From assembly GCA_900766745.1 (NCBI GenBank), contig CAAFWR010000065.1, positions 1 through 28,757 of the forward strand: a stretch of DNA of 28,757 nucleotides, read 5' to 3'. Source of the stretch: Methanobacteriaceae archaeon (GTDB taxonomy: Archaea > Methanobacteriota > Methanobacteria > Methanobacteriales > Methanobacteriaceae). Below the pieces are notes generated by a model. The model worked only from the letters and a program-made list of their open reading frames with translations. It was not told the origin of the DNA and made no database searches. A program made the translations under genes and the position numbers. Shown here piece after piece: positions 1 to 8,516 of the stretch (its first letter is position 1; each line of letters begins with the position of its first letter).

Positions 1-156
1 ACCATGATTAGATGCAGTGTTATTAGAAAAAGTAGAATTGGTTATAGTACCATTAACCCCATTCCAAAATAGAGCACCACCATGATTAGATGCAGTGTTA
101 TTAGAAAAAGTAGAATTGGTTATAGTACCATTAACCCCATTCCAAAATAGAGCACC
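1..156. repeat. Two identical 78-bp tandem repeats in the adhesin fragment
   Basis: Bases 1-78 and 79-156 are identical as far as I can read. One unit encodes one 26-residue beta-helix turn. The next unit (157-234) is also 78 bp and shares the GALFWNG-type core but has diverged. Identity at every position, including third codon positions, points to very recent duplication or gene conversion. Confidence 0.9.
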
Positions 157-504
157 ACCAGATGTATCAGCATAATTACCTTTGAAAATAGATAGAGATA
201 TGACACCATTTGGACCGTTCCAGTATACAGCACCTCCATCATAATAATCAGCAGAATTAATAATGAAAATAGAATTTATTATACTGCCATTAGCACCATT
301 CCAGTATACAGCACCACCATCACGATTTTCATTGATGTTTCTAGTAAAATTAGAATCCATCAAAATACCATTATCACCGCCCCAATAAAGACCACCACCA
401 TTACCATTATTAGCAGCATTATTGATAAAATCACAATTTCTCAATTCACCATCAGTACCATTCCATAATAAAGCTCCTCCGTTCCCATTTGAGAAACTGA
501 AGTT
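1..504 (-). pseudogene. Adhesin-like protein, 5'-truncated fragment
   Basis: Reading leftwards, the minus strand stays open from about 504 to the window edge and encodes repeats of the pattern GGALFWNG..G.I.NS.F..N.A, about 26 residues each. This is the parallel beta-helix repeat of the large secreted adhesin-like proteins of Methanobrevibacter. An in-frame TGA (505-507) sits just before the first repeat, and there is no ATG, GTG or TTG start or signal peptide between it and the repeats. What is visible is therefore a C-terminal piece without its own start; the gene runs on past position 1. The intact family is exported and thought to bind plant or host glycans and partner cells. The repeat family is clear; that the gene is dead is inferred from the stop and missing start. 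Confidence 0.7.
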
Positions 505-839
505 TCAAAAAGAAAATTTCGTTTAAGTATATTCGTATTTTCTGTTTAATTATTAGAAAAAAATAAAGGATTAGAATATTAAATAAAATAACAACTAACC
601 AATTAGCAATTATCTTTTAATAATGGTAGGTTATATTTATATATCATAAGAAAAAAATCTAATAATAACCTTTATGGGCGGGTTTTTGAAATAAAAACTT
701 TTATGAATATAAATATTTAAGTAGGTAGATGTTGAATTTACAGACTATTTTTACAATTAATATTTACAAAATTTAAGTAGCAAACGCTATTTTTTATTAT
801 AATCAAATTAAGGGAAAAACTTTTTTAAAGGTCGATATA
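505..839 (+). promoter_or_regulatory. Gene-free leader upstream of S3Ae with repeated TATA-like 10-mer
   Basis: There is no convincing gene in these 335 bases. The 10-mer ATTTAAGTAG occurs twice, at 715-724 and 771-780. Each copy resembles an archaeal TATA element, and the second lies about 65 bases before the S3Ae ATG. A strong ribosome binding site, AAAGGT (827-832), precedes the ATG at 840 with a 7-base spacer. The region may hold two tandem promoters for the ribosomal gene. Confidence 0.4.
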
Positions 840-1424
840 ATGGCAAAGGCAAGTAAAGCAAGACGTAGAGTACGTGACACATGGAAAGAAAAAAATTGGT
901 ATTCAGTAAAAACTCCAATTGCATTTGAAGATAAAGAAATTGGTGAAACTCCAGCAAGAGATCCAGATTTACTTATTGGAAGAGGAGTAGAAGTCACTAT
1001 GAGGGAATTAAGTGGAGACTTCTCAAAACAATATATTAAACTTAGATTTGAAATTGATAATGTAGCTGGAAATGTAGCAAACACCAAGTTCACAGGTCAT
1101 AAAACTACTACTGATTATGTAAGAAGTATGATTAGAAGAGGAACAAGTAGAATCGATACTTCTGTTGTTGTAAAAACTAAAGATGACCACAGAATAAAAC
1201 TCCATGTATTAGCTGTAACTACCAGAAGAGCTAAATCTTCACAACAAAAATACATGAGAGAAGTTATTACTGACTTATTAACTGAAGCAGCTGCTGAAAA
1301 ATCCTTTGAAGATTTAATAAAATCAGCTGTAAACGGAAAATTAGCTAGTGAAGTTTACCACACTGCTAAAAAAATCTACCCTCTCAAAAGAGTGGAAATT
1401 ATCAAAAGTAAAGTATTAAACTAA
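840..1424 (+). CDS. rps3ae: 30S ribosomal protein S3Ae (eS1)
   Basis: Archaeal/eukaryotic-type small-subunit protein eS1, part of the 30S platform near the mRNA exit. The 194-residue length is normal for archaeal S3Ae. The N terminus is very basic (MAKASKARRRVRDTWKEK) and is followed by the family stretch WYSVKTP.AF and by GR..EVTM.EL.GD..KQYIKLRF. The ATG at 840 is supported by AAAGGT seven bases upstream. It is followed by a T7 run that probably ends transcription, so it seems to be a single-gene unit ahead of the DUF92 gene. Confidence 0.95.
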   Translation: MAKASKARRRVRDTWKEKNWYSVKTPIAFEDKEIGETPARDPDLLIGRGVEVTMRELSGDFSKQYIKLRFEIDNVAGNVANTKFTGHKTTTDYVRSMIRRGTSRIDTSVVVKTKDDHRIKLHVLAVTTRRAKSSQQKYMREVITDLLTEAAAEKSFEDLIKSAVNGKLASEVYHTAKKIYPLKRVEIIKSKVLN

Positions 1425-1439
1425 ATACTTTATTTAACC

Positions 1440-1450
1440 TTCTTTTTTTA
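1440..1450 (+). terminator. T-tract terminator after S3Ae
   Basis: A run of seven T (1443-1449) lies 19 bases after the S3Ae stop codon. Archaeal RNA polymerase ends transcription at such U-tracts without needing a hairpin. No stem is visible. Confidence 0.4.
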
Positions 1451-1513
1451 GATATCTTTATTATTAATCAAAAACAAATTAATTAGTATCAATTAATTTT
1501 TTAGGTTTTGATT

Positions 1514-2206
1514 ATGGAACAATTAATGATAAATTGGGGATATGTATTACTTCTTTTTATATTAGGATATGTTACCTATAAAAGAAAAGCATTAGACCTT
1601 TTAGGATCACTATTCATGATTTTAATGGGAATTGTGATTATTTTTTCAGCAGGTGTTAACTGGCTATTTCTTTTAGTAATATTTTTAGTTTTATCATTAT
1701 TTGCAACAAGATATGCCAAACCTTATAAAAAATCTTTAGGTGAATTTGAAGGTCGAAGAACAGCTAAAAATGTTATTTCAAATGGTATTGTAGCATTTAT
1801 GATGGCTGCATTTGGTGGATATTACTTGCCTCTTGTAGGAGGATTTATCGGAGCAATTTCAACAGCAACGGCTGATACATTAGCTAGCGAAATTGGCGTA
1901 ACTCAAACTCCACGACTTATTACTTCTTTTAAAAAGGTGGCACCAGGAACTGATGGTGCAGTATCTGTTCTTGGAACAGCTTCTGGGATTGTTGGTGCAG
2001 GTATTATTGGTATAGCTGCTTATTTGTTAGGAGTTGTAGCTAACCCGTCTTCTGCTTTAATAGTTTCCATTGTTTCTGGAACTGTTGGTTGTTTTATGGA
2101 CAGTTTTCTTGGAGCTATCTTTGAGAGAAGAGAAATACTTTCAAATGAACATGTAAATTTACTTGCAACTATTACTGGTGCAATTATTGGTATATTTTTA
2201 ATTTAA
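1514..2206 (+). CDS. DUF92/TIGR00297 family integral membrane protein
   Basis: A hydrophobic protein of 231 residues with about six or seven membrane segments. The conserved DUF92 core is visible: GEFEGRRTAKNVISNG, then ATADTLASEIG, then a Gly-rich stretch with DGAVSVLGT, and a C-terminal DSFLGA..ERR. From family knowledge, the plant and cyanobacterial DUF92 member VTE6 is a phytyl-phosphate kinase, so a CTP-dependent prenyl-phosphate kinase acting on isoprenoid alcohol phosphates is a reasonable guess for archaea; this is inference. The frame can be opened from TTG at 1508, but ATG at 1514 fits better because AGGT (1503-1506) lies seven bases before it. The gene stands alone, with a T-rich stretch after it. 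Confidence 0.8.
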   Translation: MEQLMINWGYVLLLFILGYVTYKRKALDLLGSLFMILMGIVIIFSAGVNWLFLLVIFLVLSLFATRYAKPYKKSLGEFEGRRTAKNVISNGIVAFMMAAFGGYYLPLVGGFIGAISTATADTLASEIGVTQTPRLITSFKKVAPGTDGAVSVLGTASGIVGAGIIGIAAYLLGVVANPSSALIVSIVSGTVGCFMDSFLGAIFERREILSNEHVNLLATITGAIIGIFLI

Positions 2207-2278
2207 ATAAATTATTTAACTGTTAAACATAATAATTATATTAATTATATTTTTTTATTTTTTTTCAAAGGTGATATT

Positions 2279-3517
2279 ATGAAGGGAATTATATTAATTA
2301 TGGATGGTATGGGAGACCGTCCTTTAAAAGAACTTGATAATCAAACTCCACTTCAAGCTGCTAATACTCCAAACATGGATGAAATGGCTAAAAAGGGTAT
2401 TAATGGGATTATGGATTCAATAGCTCCAGGAATAATTCCAGGTAGTGACACTGCACATATATCAATTTTAGGTTATGACCCTTATGTTGTTTATACTGGA
2501 AGAGGTCCGTTTGAAGCTTCTGGAGTTGGAGTGGATGTAATTCCGGGAGATATTGCATTTAGATGTAATTTCTCAACTGCAGATGAAAATGGAATTATTA
2601 CTGACAGGCGTGCTGGAAGGATTAGGGAAGGTACAAAAGATATTGTAGAGGTTTTAAATACAATGATTCTTGAAGACTATCCTGATATTAAAATTATTTT
2701 TAAAGAATCCACTGGACATAGGGCAGTTTTAGTATTGAGAGGAGAGGGATTGTCTGATAAAGTAAGTGATGCTGATCCTAAAGTAGAAGGAAATAAACCT
2801 AAGGAAGTAATTCCTTTAGATGATTCTATGGAAGCTAAAAAAACTGCAGATATATTAAATCAGGTTGTAGCTAAATCTTATGAAATGGTTAAAGACCATC
2901 CAGTTAATCTTGAAAGAATTGAAAATGGTGAACCACCAGCTAATATTATAATTCCTCGTGGTGCAGGTGCTGTTCCTGTTGTTGAACCTATTAATGAAAA
3001 ATATGAAGTTAACTCTGCATGTATAGCTGAAACAGGACTTATTATGGGTATTTGCAGATTTGCAGGAATGGACATTATTGAAATGGAAGACGTAACTGGT
3101 GGAGTTGACACCAACTTGGACAATATAGTTGATACAATCGTTGACCAGGTGAAAAACTCTGATCATGACTTTTTCCTTGTAAATATTGATGGTGCTGATG
3201 AGGCTGGACATGACGGCAACATGAAGGAAAAATTAGAGTTTATAGAAAAGGTCGACAAAGTTGTAATGAGCAAGCTTAAAAATTTGGAAGACGTCTACTT
3301 AATTTTAACAGCAGACCATTCAACACCGATTTCTGTTATGAACCATTCTGGCGATCCAGTTCCTATGATCATTATGGGTCCTGAAGTAAGAGTCGACGAC
3401 GTTGAAAGATTCTCAGAAGTTGATGCTGCAAAAGGTGGACTTTCAAGAATTCGCGGTTCTGATGTAATGAATATTCTAATGGATTTAATGAATAATTCCC
3501 ACAAATTTGGAGCTTAA
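2279..3517 (+). CDS. apgM: 2,3-bisphosphoglycerate-independent phosphoglycerate mutase, archaeal type
   Basis: Interconverts 3- and 2-phosphoglycerate in gluconeogenesis and glycolysis, in the cytosol. The protein has 412 residues, the normal length for the archaeal ApgM branch of the alkaline phosphatase superfamily. Visible motifs are the N-terminal metal site MDGMGDRP, the [15 protein letters not shown] block carrying the active-site Ser/Thr region, and the C-terminal ADHSTPI and HSGDPVP metal-ligand blocks. AAAGGTGAT ends a few bases before the ATG. It is the first gene of the long plus-strand run; its stop is 13 bases before the glmM start. Confidence 0.93.
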   Translation: MKGIILIMDGMGDRPLKELDNQTPLQAANTPNMDEMAKKGINGIMDSIAPGIIPGSDTAHISILGYDPYVVYTGRGPFEASGVGVDVIPGDIAFRCNFSTADENGIITDRRAGRIREGTKDIVEVLNTMILEDYPDIKIIFKESTGHRAVLVLRGEGLSDKVSDADPKVEGNKPKEVIPLDDSMEAKKTADILNQVVAKSYEMVKDHPVNLERIENGEPPANIIIPRGAGAVPVVEPINEKYEVNSACIAETGLIMGICRFAGMDIIEMEDVTGGVDTNLDNIVDTIVDQVKNSDHDFFLVNIDGADEAGHDGNMKEKLEFIEKVDKVVMSKLKNLEDVYLILTADHSTPISVMNHSGDPVPMIIMGPEVRVDDVERFSEVDAAKGGLSRIRGSDVMNILMDLMNNSHKFGA

Positions 3518-3530
3518 TGAGGTTTTTTTC

Positions 3531-4877
3531 ATGGTAGGTAAAAAGCTATTTGGAACTTCAGGAATCAGAGGTCTTGTAAAAGATGAAGTCACAGCGGAAT
3601 TAGCTTTAAAAGTAGGTAAATCTTTAGCTTATTATTTAGGTAATTCTGGAGAAGTCGTTTTAGGTTATGACACTAGAACTTCAAATCAGATGCTTGACCA
3701 GGCCATTTGTGCAGGTCTTTTAGAAGGCGGAGTCAATGTAATTAAAATTGGCATGGTTCCAACTCCTTTAGTAGGTTATGCATGTGAGAAATTAGGTGCC
3801 GATGCAGGAATTATGCTCACAGCTTCTCATAATCCTTCCAGATATAATGGGATTAAATTATGGAATAAAAATGGTATGGCTTATACTTCAATTCAGGAAG
3901 CAGAAATTGAAAGAATTTACAACAACGAAGAATATATTTCAGTTCCATGGAACGAAATAGGAAAGTTAAAACATAATGATGAGATTAAAGGTCAGTATAT
4001 CGATGATCTAGTTGATTTAGTTGATATTAAAGAAGGTCTTAAGGTTGTAATTGACTGTGCATCTGGAGCAGGTTCTGAAATATCACCTTTAGTATTTAGA
4101 AAAGCAGGCTGTGAAGTAACAACCCTAAATTCACAGCCAGACGGATTTTTCCCAGGAAGAAACCCTGAACCAAATGCAGACAACCTTCAGGATTTGATGA
4201 AAACTGTTGTAGCTGTTGGAGCGGATTTGGGAATAGCTCATGATGGTGATGCAGACAGGATGATTACAATTGACGAAAAAGGAAACATATCACCATTTGA
4301 CAGCTTACTTGCATTAATTTCAAAACAGTTTGGAGGAGTTGTTGTAACCACAGTAGATGCGGGAATATGTATGGATGAAGCGTTAGGGTCTGTTGGGGGA
4401 AGCGTTTTAAGAACAAAAGTTGGAGACGTAAACGTAGCTGAAGTTATTATTGATGAAAACGCCACTTTTGGAGGGGAACCTTCTGGAACCTGGTTGCATC
4501 CTGATTTCTGTATGTGTCCTGATGGTATTCTTTCAGGTTTAAGAATGGCAGAACTAGTTTCAAAAAAAGGAAAGCTATCTGATTTATTAAAAGAGATTCC
4601 ATCTTATCCAAATATTCGTGAAAAAGTGACATGCTCTAAGGAATCTAAAATAGCTATTATGGAAGACATGGAAGAATTATTGTCTAATGCATTTGATGAT
4701 ATTAGGGAAATAAACAACATTGATGGTGTCAGATTAACATTTGACGATGACAGCTGGGTTTTAGTAAGGCCTTCCGGAACCGAGGATTATGTTCGCATAA
4801 CATTGGAATCAAAAGATGTTAACAGAGCCAATTTTATTCGCGATGAATGTTTAAGAATTATTAATGAAAACTTATAA
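3531..4877 (+). CDS. glmM: Phosphoglucosamine mutase (alpha-D-phosphohexomutase family)
   Basis: Likely converts glucosamine-6-P to glucosamine-1-P for UDP-GlcNAc synthesis. The 448 residues carry all superfamily sites: FGTSGIRG near the N terminus, the phosphoserine loop TASHNP (Ser about 99), the metal loop DGDADR (about 238-243), the sugar loop GGEPSGT and the phosphate loop RPSGTEDYVRI. The frame can be opened from a TTG at 3507 inside apgM, but the ATG at 3531 is preferred because GAGGT (3519-3523) lies seven bases upstream. The next gene is the GlmU-type enzyme, which supports phosphoglucosamine as substrate. A second paralogue lies at 11613-12977. Activity on phosphomannose cannot be excluded from sequence. 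Confidence 0.82.
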   Translation: MVGKKLFGTSGIRGLVKDEVTAELALKVGKSLAYYLGNSGEVVLGYDTRTSNQMLDQAICAGLLEGGVNVIKIGMVPTPLVGYACEKLGADAGIMLTASHNPSRYNGIKLWNKNGMAYTSIQEAEIERIYNNEEYISVPWNEIGKLKHNDEIKGQYIDDLVDLVDIKEGLKVVIDCASGAGSEISPLVFRKAGCEVTTLNSQPDGFFPGRNPEPNADNLQDLMKTVVAVGADLGIAHDGDADRMITIDEKGNISPFDSLLALISKQFGGVVVTTVDAGICMDEALGSVGGSVLRTKVGDVNVAEVIIDENATFGGEPSGTWLHPDFCMCPDGILSGLRMAELVSKKGKLSDLLKEIPSYPNIREKVTCSKESKIAIMEDMEELLSNAFDDIREINNIDGVRLTFDDDSWVLVRPSGTEDYVRITLESKDVNRANFIRDECLRIINENL

Positions 4878-4912
4878 AGATATTAGTAATATTTAAAAAG
4901 AGGTTCATAAAA

Positions 4913-6199
4913 ATGAAAGCTATAATTTTAAGTGCTGGTGAAGGTTCTAGAATGAGGCCTTTAACTCTAACTAAACCTAAAACAATGTTGCCAGTAGCTG
5001 GAAAACCCATTATCCAGCATAATATTGAATCTTTAAGAGAAAACGGAATTGAAGATATATTGCTTATTGTAAGATATAAGGAAGAAATTGTTAGAGATTA
5101 CTTCGGTGATGGGTCTGAATTCGGTGTTAACATTACTTATGAAAGACAAGAGGATTTCCTTGGAACAGCTAATGCAATAGGCTATGGAAAGGATTTTATT
5201 GAAGATTCCTTGATTGTTTTAAATGGGGATATTATCTTAGATGAGAAGGTTATTCATGAGATAATTGAAGAGTATGAAAACGAGCAGCCAGATACATTGA
5301 TGTTACTTACTGAAGTAGAAGATCCCTCAGCTTTTGGTGTTGTTGAACTAGAGGGAAACAATATTAAAAGCATTATTGAAAAACCCTCAATTGAGGAAGC
5401 TCCAAGTAACCTTATTAATGCAGGTATCTATGTTTTTAATGAGGATATTTTTGATAAAATTGACAAAACAGAATTGTCTGAACGTGGGGAATATGAGATT
5501 ACCGACTCATTGGTAATGCAGATTGAAGATGACAAACGTGTTATCGGATTGCAGACAGATAAGGATTGGATTGACGTTGGAAGGCCTTGGGAGCTAATTG
5601 AGATTAATGAAGAGGTTATATCCCAACTTAAAACAGAAATCAAGGGAACTGTTGAAGAAGGTGCAGTTATCCATGGCGAAATATTTTTAGATGAAAACAG
5701 TATTATCAAATCTGGAGTATACATTGAAGGAAATGTTTACATCGGTAAAAACTGTGACATTGGTCCTAACTGTTATATTAGAGGCAACACTTACTTTGGA
5801 GACAATGTTCATGTTGGTAATGCAGTTGAAATCAAAAATTCAATTATAATGGAGAATACTAACGTTAGTCATTTAAGTTATGTTGGAGACTCCGTCATTG
5901 GATCTAACTGTAATATAGCTGCAGGAACCAATATTGCAAATCTCCGTTTTGACAACGAAAATGTTAAAACCAAGATTAAAGATAAGACTATTGACAGTGG
6001 TAGACGTAAACTTGGAGCTATTATTGGAGACTCTGTAAAGACAGGTATTAATTCCAGTCTGTCTCCTGGTGTAAAAGTAGGTCATAACGCCACTATCGGT
6101 TCAGGTGTTTTGTTATATGGTGATGTGCCTTCTGACACTCGTGTGTTAGTAAAACAAAATCATATTATTCAAGATAAAAATAAACATAATTCTAAATAA
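4913..6199 (+). CDS. glmU: Bifunctional sugar-1-phosphate nucleotidylyltransferase/acetyltransferase (GlmU-like)
   Basis: Probably acetylates glucosamine-1-P and joins it to UTP to give UDP-GlcNAc, the precursor for pseudomurein and glycans. The N-terminal half (about 1-230) is a nucleotidyltransferase with the signature LSAGEGSRMRPLT..KPKTMLP and the metal Asp in VLNGDII. From about 235 onward there is a left-handed beta-helix of hexapeptide repeats (GNVYIG, GPNCYI, GDNVHVG, GSGVLL), which is the acetyltransferase part. Length (428) and order match archaeal GlmU-like enzymes such as the M. jannaschii one, which also lies beside a GlmM gene. GAGG (4900-4903) serves as ribosome binding site. 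The domain order is seen; the exact sugar is inferred from the neighbour. Confidence 0.85.
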   Translation: MKAIILSAGEGSRMRPLTLTKPKTMLPVAGKPIIQHNIESLRENGIEDILLIVRYKEEIVRDYFGDGSEFGVNITYERQEDFLGTANAIGYGKDFIEDSLIVLNGDIILDEKVIHEIIEEYENEQPDTLMLLTEVEDPSAFGVVELEGNNIKSIIEKPSIEEAPSNLINAGIYVFNEDIFDKIDKTELSERGEYEITDSLVMQIEDDKRVIGLQTDKDWIDVGRPWELIEINEEVISQLKTEIKGTVEEGAVIHGEIFLDENSIIKSGVYIEGNVYIGKNCDIGPNCYIRGNTYFGDNVHVGNAVEIKNSIIMENTNVSHLSYVGDSVIGSNCNIAAGTNIANLRFDNENVKTKIKDKTIDSGRRKLGAIIGDSVKTGINSSLSPGVKVGHNATIGSGVLLYGDVPSDTRVLVKQNHIIQDKNKHNSK

Positions 6200-6211
6200 G
6201 GATGTGATATT

Positions 6212-6694
6212 ATGATAAATAAGAAAGACTCTGTAATAATATGTCCTGGTGCTCAAGTGCTTGGTGATGTTGATTTAGGCGAAGATGTATCAGTTTGGCA
6301 TGGTGCTGTAATTCGTGGTGATATTGCACCGATTTCAATTGGAAAAAATTCAAACGTTCAGGACAACTGTGTAATTCACTGTTCTGATGATTTTCCAGTT
6401 ACAATCAAAGACAATGTTTCAATAGGTCATGGTGCTGTAATTCATGGCTGCACATTAGAAGACAATGTTCTAATAGGCATGAACGCAACAGTTTTAAATG
6501 GAGCACACATTAATAAGAATTGTATTGTTGGTGCTGGAGCTGTTGTAAGTGAAGGTAAGGAATTTCCTGAAGGCAGTTTGATTTTAGGAGTTCCAGCAAA
6601 AGTGGTTAAAGAGTTAACTCCTGAACAAATAGATCATATTCAGGAAAATGCAGACAAGTACTGTGAAATTTCTAAAAAATATAAAGAAGATTAG
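6212..6694 (+). CDS. Gamma-class carbonic anhydrase family protein
   Basis: A single-domain left-handed beta-helix protein of 160 residues from the Cam/CamH/YrdA family, probably a trimer binding metal between subunits. The family residues are present: Arg35 and Asp37 in VIRGD, Gln50-Asp51, and three metal-binding histidines at 56 (VIHC), 73 and 78 (IGHGAVIHG). The acidic loop that carries the proton-shuttle Glu of Methanosarcina Cam is absent, so it is the shorter CamH-like type whose CO2-hydrating activity is often weak or untested. GGATGTGAT precedes the ATG. It lies 12 bases after glmU and 3 bases before hisC, so it is co-transcribed with them. Confidence 0.85.
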   Translation: MINKKDSVIICPGAQVLGDVDLGEDVSVWHGAVIRGDIAPISIGKNSNVQDNCVIHCSDDFPVTIKDNVSIGHGAVIHGCTLEDNVLIGMNATVLNGAHINKNCIVGAGAVVSEGKEFPEGSLILGVPAKVVKELTPEQIDHIQENADKYCEISKKYKED

Positions 6695-6697
6695 ATT

Positions 6698-7795
6698 ATG
6701 AAAGTAAGACAAATTGTTAGTGAAATGGATTCCTATGTTCCGGGAAAGTCTCAGGATGAGATAGCTGCTGAATTTGGTCTTAATAAGGAAGATATCATTA
6801 AATTGGGATCTAATGAAAATCCATGGGGTCCTTCAAAGAAAGCTCTTGCAGCTATTCGTGAAGAAACAGATATTAACCGTTATCCGGAATCAGATTTAAG
6901 GGAACTTATTCATGAGTATGCATTGTATTCTGGTGTGAATGACAACCAGGTGGTTGTCGGTGGTGATGGAGCAGATGAAATAATCGACGTATTAGCTAAG
7001 ACTTTCATCGATCAGGGTGATGAATTCATTGTCCCCCTTCCATCCTATATGTACTATGAGTATCTTTTACTTCAATATGGTGCAGTGCCTGTATATGCTC
7101 GTTGGGATTTAGATGAAAATAAATTAGATGTTGATTCAATAATTGATGCGATTACTGAAAAAACAAAAATGATATTTCTCTGTACTCCAAACAATCCAAC
7201 AGGTACTTTAATTTCTGAAGAGGACATTTCAAGAATAGCTGAAATAAATGAAGATATCCTTGTAGTAGTTGATGAGGCATACTTTGAATATGCAGAGGTA
7301 ACCAATAAGGATCTAATCAACAAGTATCCTAATATCTTCATTATAAGGACAATGTCTAAAGTAATGGGATTAGCTGGAATGAGGATAGGTTTTGGTTTAT
7401 CCTCTCCGGAAATAATCGAATATATCTTCAGAATAAAACCTGTATTTTCCATAACCAGACTCTCATATGTAGCTGCCTTAAACACACTTAGAGATAAGGA
7501 ATACATAAAAAAATCTACTGAAGACGGAATTGCAAGTAGGGAATATTTGTACACAGAATTAAACAAAATGGATAAACTTAAGGTATTTCCATCAAAATCC
7601 AACTTTATTCTATTTAATGTGGAAGATACTGGAATGACAGCAACTGAACTCACCCGTAAACTTATGGCAGAAGGGGTTATTGTTCGTGACTGCACATCAT
7701 TTAAAGGTATTGACGATTACTGGATAAGAATAAGCATCTGTACTCAGGAAGAAAACGAAAAATTCATTGAAATCATGAAAAAGGTCTTGGAATAA
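6698..7795 (+). CDS. hisC: Histidinol-phosphate aminotransferase
   Basis: PLP-dependent transfer of an amino group from glutamate to imidazole-acetol phosphate in histidine synthesis. The 365-residue protein is a class I/II fold aminotransferase with HisC motifs: [11 protein letters not shown] near residue 37, TPNNPTGT (163-170), VVDEAYFEY (190-198) and [16 protein letters not shown], in which Lys221 should bind PLP and Arg229 the phosphate. The start lies three bases after the carbonic anhydrase stop with only a weak ribosome binding site, so translational coupling is likely. Other his genes are not in the window. Side activity on aromatic amino acids is possible, as for many archaeal HisC. 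Confidence 0.9.
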   Translation: MKVRQIVSEMDSYVPGKSQDEIAAEFGLNKEDIIKLGSNENPWGPSKKALAAIREETDINRYPESDLRELIHEYALYSGVNDNQVVVGGDGADEIIDVLAKTFIDQGDEFIVPLPSYMYYEYLLLQYGAVPVYARWDLDENKLDVDSIIDAITEKTKMIFLCTPNNPTGTLISEEDISRIAEINEDILVVVDEAYFEYAEVTNKDLINKYPNIFIIRTMSKVMGLAGMRIGFGLSSPEIIEYIFRIKPVFSITRLSYVAALNTLRDKEYIKKSTEDGIASREYLYTELNKMDKLKVFPSKSNFILFNVEDTGMTATELTRKLMAEGVIVRDCTSFKGIDDYWIRISICTQEENEKFIEIMKKVLE

Positions 7796-8503
7796 ATGTA
7801 CGTTGGTGGAACTGTAATATCTTCTGTTGAATTTCATGGAAACATGTCATTAGTCCTTTTTATGTCTGGATGTCCATTATGCTGTAGATTCTGCCATAAT
7901 GTGGAACTGATTAATGACAAAACCGAAAGGACATTAGATGAAATCAAAGAAGAAATAGATTCATCAAAAGACTTTATTGATGCGGTGGTTATTTCTGGAG
8001 GAGAACCACTCCTTCAAACTGGAGATGCGGCAGATATTCTAAAATATGCAAAGGACTTAAATCTTAAAACAAAACTGGACACTAGTGGAATATATCCTGA
8101 AGAGCTTGAAAAACTTTTAAAAGAAGATTTAATTGATTTTATTTCACTAGATGTTAAAGCCCCATTTGAAGATTACAGGCATGTTGTTGGTGAAGACATT
8201 GGCCTTGAGGTTAAAAAGTCAATGGATTTAATAAATGATTACAATGTTAAATTAGAGACAAGAACAACGGTTGTTCCAACGCTACATACAGAGGAAGATA
8301 TTAAAAAAATAGCTAGCTCTGTTAAGTCCGATATCTATACAATACAGCAATTTAGAAATAAAAATGTTCTAGATCCAAGGCTGGAAGAAGTCGAGAATCC
8401 CAATGCAGTAGAACTTATAGATTTAGCCAAAACACTTAAAGACAACTTTGATGGAACAATAAAAGTTAAGACAGGGGAATTCGGTTCAAAAACAATCGAT
8501 TAA
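7796..8503 (+). CDS. nrdG: Anaerobic ribonucleotide reductase activating protein (radical SAM, NrdG2 type)
   Basis: Radical SAM protein of 235 residues. The CxxxCxxC motif that binds the 4Fe-4S cluster is Cys26-Cys30-Cys33 in SGCPLCCRFCHN, followed by the SAM-binding ISGGEPLLQ stretch near residue 67. Layout and length fit the TIGR02495 group of NrdG-like activases, which make the glycyl radical on class III ribonucleotide reductase. The reductase itself is not in the window, so the partner is inferred. Its ATG follows the hisC stop directly, and AAGGT at the end of hisC can act as ribosome binding site. Another radical SAM activase role cannot be ruled out. Confidence 0.78.
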   Translation: MYVGGTVISSVEFHGNMSLVLFMSGCPLCCRFCHNVELINDKTERTLDEIKEEIDSSKDFIDAVVISGGEPLLQTGDAADILKYAKDLNLKTKLDTSGIYPEELEKLLKEDLIDFISLDVKAPFEDYRHVVGEDIGLEVKKSMDLINDYNVKLETRTTVVPTLHTEEDIKKIASSVKSDIYTIQQFRNKNVLDPRLEEVENPNAVELIDLAKTLKDNFDGTIKVKTGEFGSKTID

Positions 8504-8516
8504 AGGAGTTTATAAA

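Noticed and set aside
1..234. Regular 78-bp repeats that could suggest a repeat array such as CRISPR
   Set aside because: There are no spacers; the repeat is continuous, in frame, and encodes the adhesin beta-helix turns.
2855..3211. 118-codon minus-strand open frame
   Set aside because: Antisense to apgM, whose reading frame is fully supported by motifs.
7072..7695. 207-codon open frame on the minus strand
   Set aside because: It lies wholly antisense to hisC, whose motifs are complete, and its own translation has no recognisable motif or ribosome binding site.
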